DNA from: Flavobacterium celericrescens
Lineage (GTDB): Bacteria; Bacteroidota; Bacteroidia; Flavobacteriales; Flavobacteriaceae
Direction: 5' to 3'
Assembly (NCBI RefSeq): GCF_011392075.1
Contig: NZ_JAAJBV010000002.1
Coordinates: 310,001-374,000 of the forward strand
DNA: 64,000 bases
A program made the translations under genes and the position numbers. Under the pieces are notes generated by a model. It was not told the DNA's origin and ran no database searches. It saw nothing but the letters and a program-made list of their open reading frames with translations. Within the stretch, counting starts at the first letter, position 1. Each line of letters begins with the position of its first letter. Below are positions 61,333-64,000 of this stretch, one piece after another.

Positions 61333-61350
61333 TGTTTTCTTTATTGTGAG

Positions 61351-62298
61351 TTATTCCTTTGAAGCAATATATCTTTCCGCATCTAAAGCCGCCATACAGC
61401 CTGTTCCAGCAGCAGTAATTGCCTGACGATATACATGATCTGCCGCATCACCCGCTACAAACACACCTGGAACATTTGTTTTTGAACTTCCTGGAACATT
61501 TACGATATAACCAGTTTCGTCTAACGTAATATAGTCTGCAAAAATATCCGTGTTTGGTTTGTGACCAATTGCTACAAAAAATCCTGTAGCTGGAATTTCA
61601 ACAACTTCTCCTGTAGCTCTATTTTTAGCTTTAACTCCAGTAACAACTTGTCCGTCTCCTAAAACCTCTTCTGTTTCAGTATGCATTAAAATATCAATGT
61701 TTTCTGTTTTTTGAACACGTTCAGCCATAATTTTAGAAGCTCTAAATTTATCACTACGCACTAACATTGTTACTTTTTTACATAATTTAGATAAGTAATG
61801 TGCTTCTTCACAAGCGCTATCTCCTGCTCCAACGATTACTACTTCTTGATTTCTGTAGAAAAACCCATCACAAACCGCACAAGCCGAAACGCCACCACCT
61901 AATTTTAAATAATGTTGTTCAGATTCTAATCCTAAATATTTAGCCGAAGCTCCAGTAGAAATAATTACCGTTTCTGCATGGATTTCAATTGTATCATTAA
62001 TCCAAACTTTATGAATAGCTCCAGAGAAATCTACTTTTGTAGCCCAACCATCGCGAATATCAGAACCAAAACGTTTTGCTTGCTCTTGTAACTGCACCAT
62101 CATTTCTGGTCCGGTTACACCTTCAGGATAGCCTGGAAAGTTTTCCACCTCATTGGTTGTTGTCAACTGACCACCTGGTTGTTGTCCTTGATATAAAACA
62201 GGATTCATATTTGCTCTAGCCGCATAAATAGCCGCAGTATAACCTGCTGGACCAGAACCTATAATTAAACATTTTACTTTTTCAATTGTATCTGACAT
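61351..62298 (-). CDS. trxB: Thioredoxin-disulfide reductase
   Basis: A 315-residue flavoprotein. The FAD site is IGSGPAGYTAAIYAARA, the redox-active pair is SACAVCDGFF (CAVC), the NADPH site is IVGAGDSACEEAHYLS, and GVFVAGDAADHVYRQAITAAGTGC closes the FAD domain. It reduces thioredoxin with NADPH. It is transcribed alone; the tRNA-Pro gene lies upstream on the same strand with its own terminator. Confidence 0.96.
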   Translation of the reverse strand: MSDTIEKVKCLIIGSGPAGYTAAIYAARANMNPVLYQGQQPGGQLTTTNEVENFPGYPEGVTGPEMMVQLQEQAKRFGSDIRDGWATKVDFSGAIHKVWINDTIEIHAETVIISTGASAKYLGLESEQHYLKLGGGVSACAVCDGFFYRNQEVVIVGAGDSACEEAHYLSKLCKKVTMLVRSDKFRASKIMAERVQKTENIDILMHTETEEVLGDGQVVTGVKAKNRATGEVVEIPATGFFVAIGHKPNTDIFADYITLDETGYIVNVPGSSKTNVPGVFVAGDAADHVYRQAITAAGTGCMAALDAERYIASKE

Positions 62299-62394
62299 AA
62301 CTTTATTCTTTTAAGAGTAGCAAATGTAAGTTTTTAATTAAAATTATTTCTTAAAAATAAATTAGTTTTAACTATCTAAGTATAGTTTTTTAAA

Positions 62395-62430
62395 ATAAAA
62401 AAACCTTCCTGAACAATCAAGAAGGTTTTT
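62395..62430 (-). terminator. Terminator after tRNA-Pro
   Basis: AAAACCTTC and GAAGGTTTT form a stem around a 12-base loop with a T-run on the minus strand, directly after the tRNA 3' end. Confidence 0.8.
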
Positions 62431-62432
62431 TG

Positions 62433-62507
62433 TCGGGGTGGCAGGATTCGAACCTGCGGCCTCCTGCTCCCAAAGCAGGCGCGATAACCGGGCTACGCTA
62501 CACCCCG
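62433..62507 (-). tRNA. tRNA-Pro (anticodon TGG)
   Basis: The minus strand gives a 75-base cloverleaf: acceptor CGGGGTG/CACCCCG, anticodon arm CCTGC-TTTGGGA-GCAGG with TGG anticodon, T arm GCAGG-TTCGAAT-CCTGC, discriminator A and no encoded CCA. The stretches on both sides (62299-62394 and 62508-62663) hold no gene that I can see. Confidence 0.97.
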
Positions 62508-62663
62508 TAAATGAGGTTGCAAATATATAACTAAATTCTATTCTAACAAATAAATTAAATATTTTTTTTGAAATTAAATAAACACATCAAACAACCTATA
62601 TTTTTTTAGCACTTATTCCCAAAACTTTCTCATCAAAACAAAAAACACATAGAATATTATTTC

Positions 62664-62671
62664 TATTTTTG
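62664..62671 (+). promoter_or_regulatory. -7 promoter box of udk-divIC-mutA
   Basis: TATTTTTG followed by C is a TAnnTTTG match 25 bases before the udk start. Confidence 0.45.
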
Positions 62672-62696
62672 CTAAAACAAAACTATTCAACATTTT

Positions 62697-63305
62697 ATGC
62701 TAATTATTGGAATTGCCGGTGGCACCGGAAGTGGAAAAACTACAGTTGTACATCAAATTATGAATGAGTTACCTTCTTCTGAAGTAGGTATCATTTCACA
62801 AGATTCATACTACAAAGAAACACATCATTTGAGTTATGAGGAACGTACAAAAATCAATTTTGATCATCCAAGAGCGATTGATTTTGAATTGTTAGTAGCA
62901 CATCTTAAAGAGTTAAAAGCTGGAAAAACAATAGAACAACCGGTTTACTCTTTTGTAACACACGACAGAACAGATGATAAAATCATCACACACCCAAGAA
63001 AAGTAATGATTGTTGAAGGTATCTTAATTCTCACAAATCCAGAATTAAGAGATATGTTTGATATTAAAGTATATGTGCATGCTGATTCTGACGAACGATT
63101 AATTCGTCGTTTAAAACGTGATATTGCAGAGCGTGGCCGTGACATGGAAGAAGTTTTGAATCGTTATCAAACCACTTTAAAGCCAATGCACGAACAATTT
63201 ATCGAACCTACAAAAGCGTTTGCTGACATTATCATTCCTAACGATAAATACAATACGGTAGCTATCGATGTAGTTCGTGCTGTAATCAACCAAAGATTAG
63301 TATAA
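62697..63305 (+). CDS. udk: Uridine kinase
   Basis: A 202-residue P-loop kinase (GIAGGTGSGKTTVVHQI; QDSYYKETHHLSYEER; NFDHPRAIDFELL; RRLKRDIAERGRDMEEVLNRY). It phosphorylates uridine and cytidine in pyrimidine salvage. Its stop overlaps the next start by one base. Confidence 0.96.
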   Translation: MLIIGIAGGTGSGKTTVVHQIMNELPSSEVGIISQDSYYKETHHLSYEERTKINFDHPRAIDFELLVAHLKELKAGKTIEQPVYSFVTHDRTDDKIITHPRKVMIVEGILILTNPELRDMFDIKVYVHADSDERLIRRLKRDIAERGRDMEEVLNRYQTTLKPMHEQFIEPTKAFADIIIPNDKYNTVAIDVVRAVINQRLV

Positions 63306-63661
63306 TGAAAAAATTAAAGAATTTAATTACCAATTATCCGTTCCTAAAAATTTTAGCGAACCGCTATGTTTTGGTGTTAATTTTCTTTACCATTTGGATT
63401 TTGTTTTTAGACAATTACTCCTATTTAGAACACCGTGTTTTAGATAAAGAAATTGAAGAAATTGAAGACAATATCAACTACTACAAAACTGAAATCAAAA
63501 AAGATAGTGCCAGCATCAAACACTTAAAAAACAATGATAGAGTCGAAAAATATGCTCGCGAAAAATATTACATGAAACGCGAAAATGAAGACATCTACAT
63601 CATTGAATTTGAAGACGACAAAAAAGCCGAAAAAGAAGCTGAAGCCGAAAAAAACAAATAG
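63305..63661 (+). CDS. DivIC/FtsB-like septum formation initiator
   Basis: A 118-residue bitopic protein with one membrane helix at about 23-40 (VLVLIFFTIWILFLDNYS) and a coiled coil (LDKEIEEIEDNINYYKTEIKKDSASIKHL), then a short FtsB-like motif (ARVEKYAREKYYMKRENEDIYIIEF) and an acidic/Lys tail. It should act with FtsL/FtsQ at the division site. It overlaps udk by one base. Confidence 0.9.
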   Translation: MKKLKNLITNYPFLKILANRYVLVLIFFTIWILFLDNYSYLEHRVLDKEIEEIEDNINYYKTEIKKDSASIKHLKNNDRVEKYAREKYYMKRENEDIYIIEFEDDKKAEKEAEAEKNK

Positions 63662-63682
63662 TAACAATTAAATACATAATTC

Positions 63683-64000
63683 GTGGCTAACAACAATTTA
63701 TTTTCCGATTTTGAAGCCGTTTCTTCCAAACAATGGAAGCAACAAATTCAATACGAACTAAAAGGTGCTGATTACAACGAAACCTTAGTTTGGGAAAGTC
63801 CAGAAGGGATTAAAGTAAAACCGTTTTATCACAATGATGAAACTGAGGTGAATTTGAATGCCATCACTCCTTCTAAACCTTTTGCAATTGTTCAAAATAT
63901 TTTTGTTCACGATGTAAAAAAATCGAATGCTCGTGCTTTAGAAACATTACAAAGAGGAGCAGAAAGTGTTCGATTTACTTTAGAAAATGACACCATTTCT
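63683..64000 (+). CDS. mutA: Methylmalonyl-CoA mutase small (beta) subunit, N-terminal part
   Basis: A 106-codon open frame from a GTG at 63683 to the window edge (MANNNLFSDFEAVSSKQWKQ, then IQYELKGADYNETLVWES and IKVKPFYHNDE). This is the N-terminus of the mutase small subunit, which supports isomerisation of methylmalonyl-CoA to succinyl-CoA. There is no in-frame ATG nearby. It follows the DivIC-like gene by 21 bases. It links functionally to the acyl-CoA carboxylase operon near 24 kb. Confidence 0.88.
   Translation, partial: MANNNLFSDFEAVSSKQWKQQIQYELKGADYNETLVWESPEGIKVKPFYHNDETEVNLNAITPSKPFAIVQNIFVHDVKKSNARALETLQRGAESVRFTLENDTIS

Noticed and set aside
1-64000. Prophage, insertion sequence or biosynthetic gene cluster
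   Set aside because: No integrase, transposase, phage structural, recombinase or synthase gene was recognised; gene order is core-like.

Overview
The window is a chromosomal segment of an AT-rich Bacteroidota bacterium, most likely Flavobacterium or a close relative in the Flavobacteriaceae. The evidence is the gliding lipoprotein gene gldI, a protein with a type B type IX secretion sorting domain, bshC, the rpmB-rpmG-DUF4295-ftsY cluster, SRPBCC-free core gene order typical of the family, promoters of the TAnnTTTG type, and a general lack of Shine-Dalgarno sequences. No phage, insertion sequence, CRISPR array or rRNA operon was seen. The content is mostly core genome, with a few accessory or poorly described loci.

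Layout. 1-4.3 kb: end of a nucleoid-associated protein gene, a TetR-like regulator coupled to an ABC1 kinase, and an ABC-2 exporter. 4.3-10.3 kb: a secreted choice-of-anchor L protein, a DHH phosphoesterase, gldI and two tandem cyclophilin-FKBP fusion isomerases. 10.3-15 kb (minus): typA, rpsT, two identical tRNA-Glu genes and proS. 15-19.4 kb: a Trp/Gly/Asn-rich lipoprotein, an OmpP1/FadL-type porin, rimO and a YdcH-like small protein. 19.5-30.3 kb (minus): a persulfide dioxygenase/rhodanese protein, a LysM-NlpC/P60 hydrolase, a three-gene acyl-CoA carboxylase operon, a hybrid histidine kinase and a B12-binding radical SAM protein. 30.4-35.4 kb: bshC, a SUMF1-like protein, ndk, a DUF721/DciA-like gene, and two lipoproteins. 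35.4-43 kb (minus): a 59-residue membrane protein, ftsY, DUF4295, rpmG, rpmB, cinA, an Hpt protein, a FAH-family enzyme, an exonuclease, a DUF2306 protein, a YARHG lipoprotein and PPK2. 43-46.9 kb: a beta-propeller-like protein, then an ECF sigma/anti-sigma operon with two exported partners. 46.9-57.1 kb (minus): an ABC-F protein, an alpha/beta hydrolase, a degenerate half-helicase, a sigma-54 response regulator, a Nat-type ABC exporter, dnaJ, grpE, an epimerase and a DUF4442 protein. 57.3-61.3 kb: a PadR-PspC-GIN envelope-stress cluster with an unlisted 24-codon ORF. 61.3-64 kb: trxB, tRNA-Pro, udk, a DivIC-like gene and the start of mutA.

The most interesting signals are regulatory. Three promoters (YdcH-like gene, persulfide dioxygenase, acyl-CoA carboxylase operon) share a 14-bp Fnr-like palindrome, and in all three its centre lies exactly 29.5 bases from the -7 box. 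Seven gaps between co-directional minus-strand genes hold hairpins or tandem repeats built from short units, including a perfect 23-bp inverted repeat and a 20-bp palindrome. Two genes too short for ordinary ORF calling were found: a 24-residue amphipathic peptide with its own terminator, and a 59-residue two-helix membrane protein. The ECF sigma operon carries TonB-plug-like tails on proteins that have no beta barrel. DnaJ keeps only two of its four zinc-binding repeats.

Metabolically, the acyl-CoA carboxylase operon (about 22-26 kb) and mutA at the right edge could form a propionyl-CoA to succinyl-CoA route. bshC and the persulfide dioxygenase point to bacillithiol and sulfide handling.
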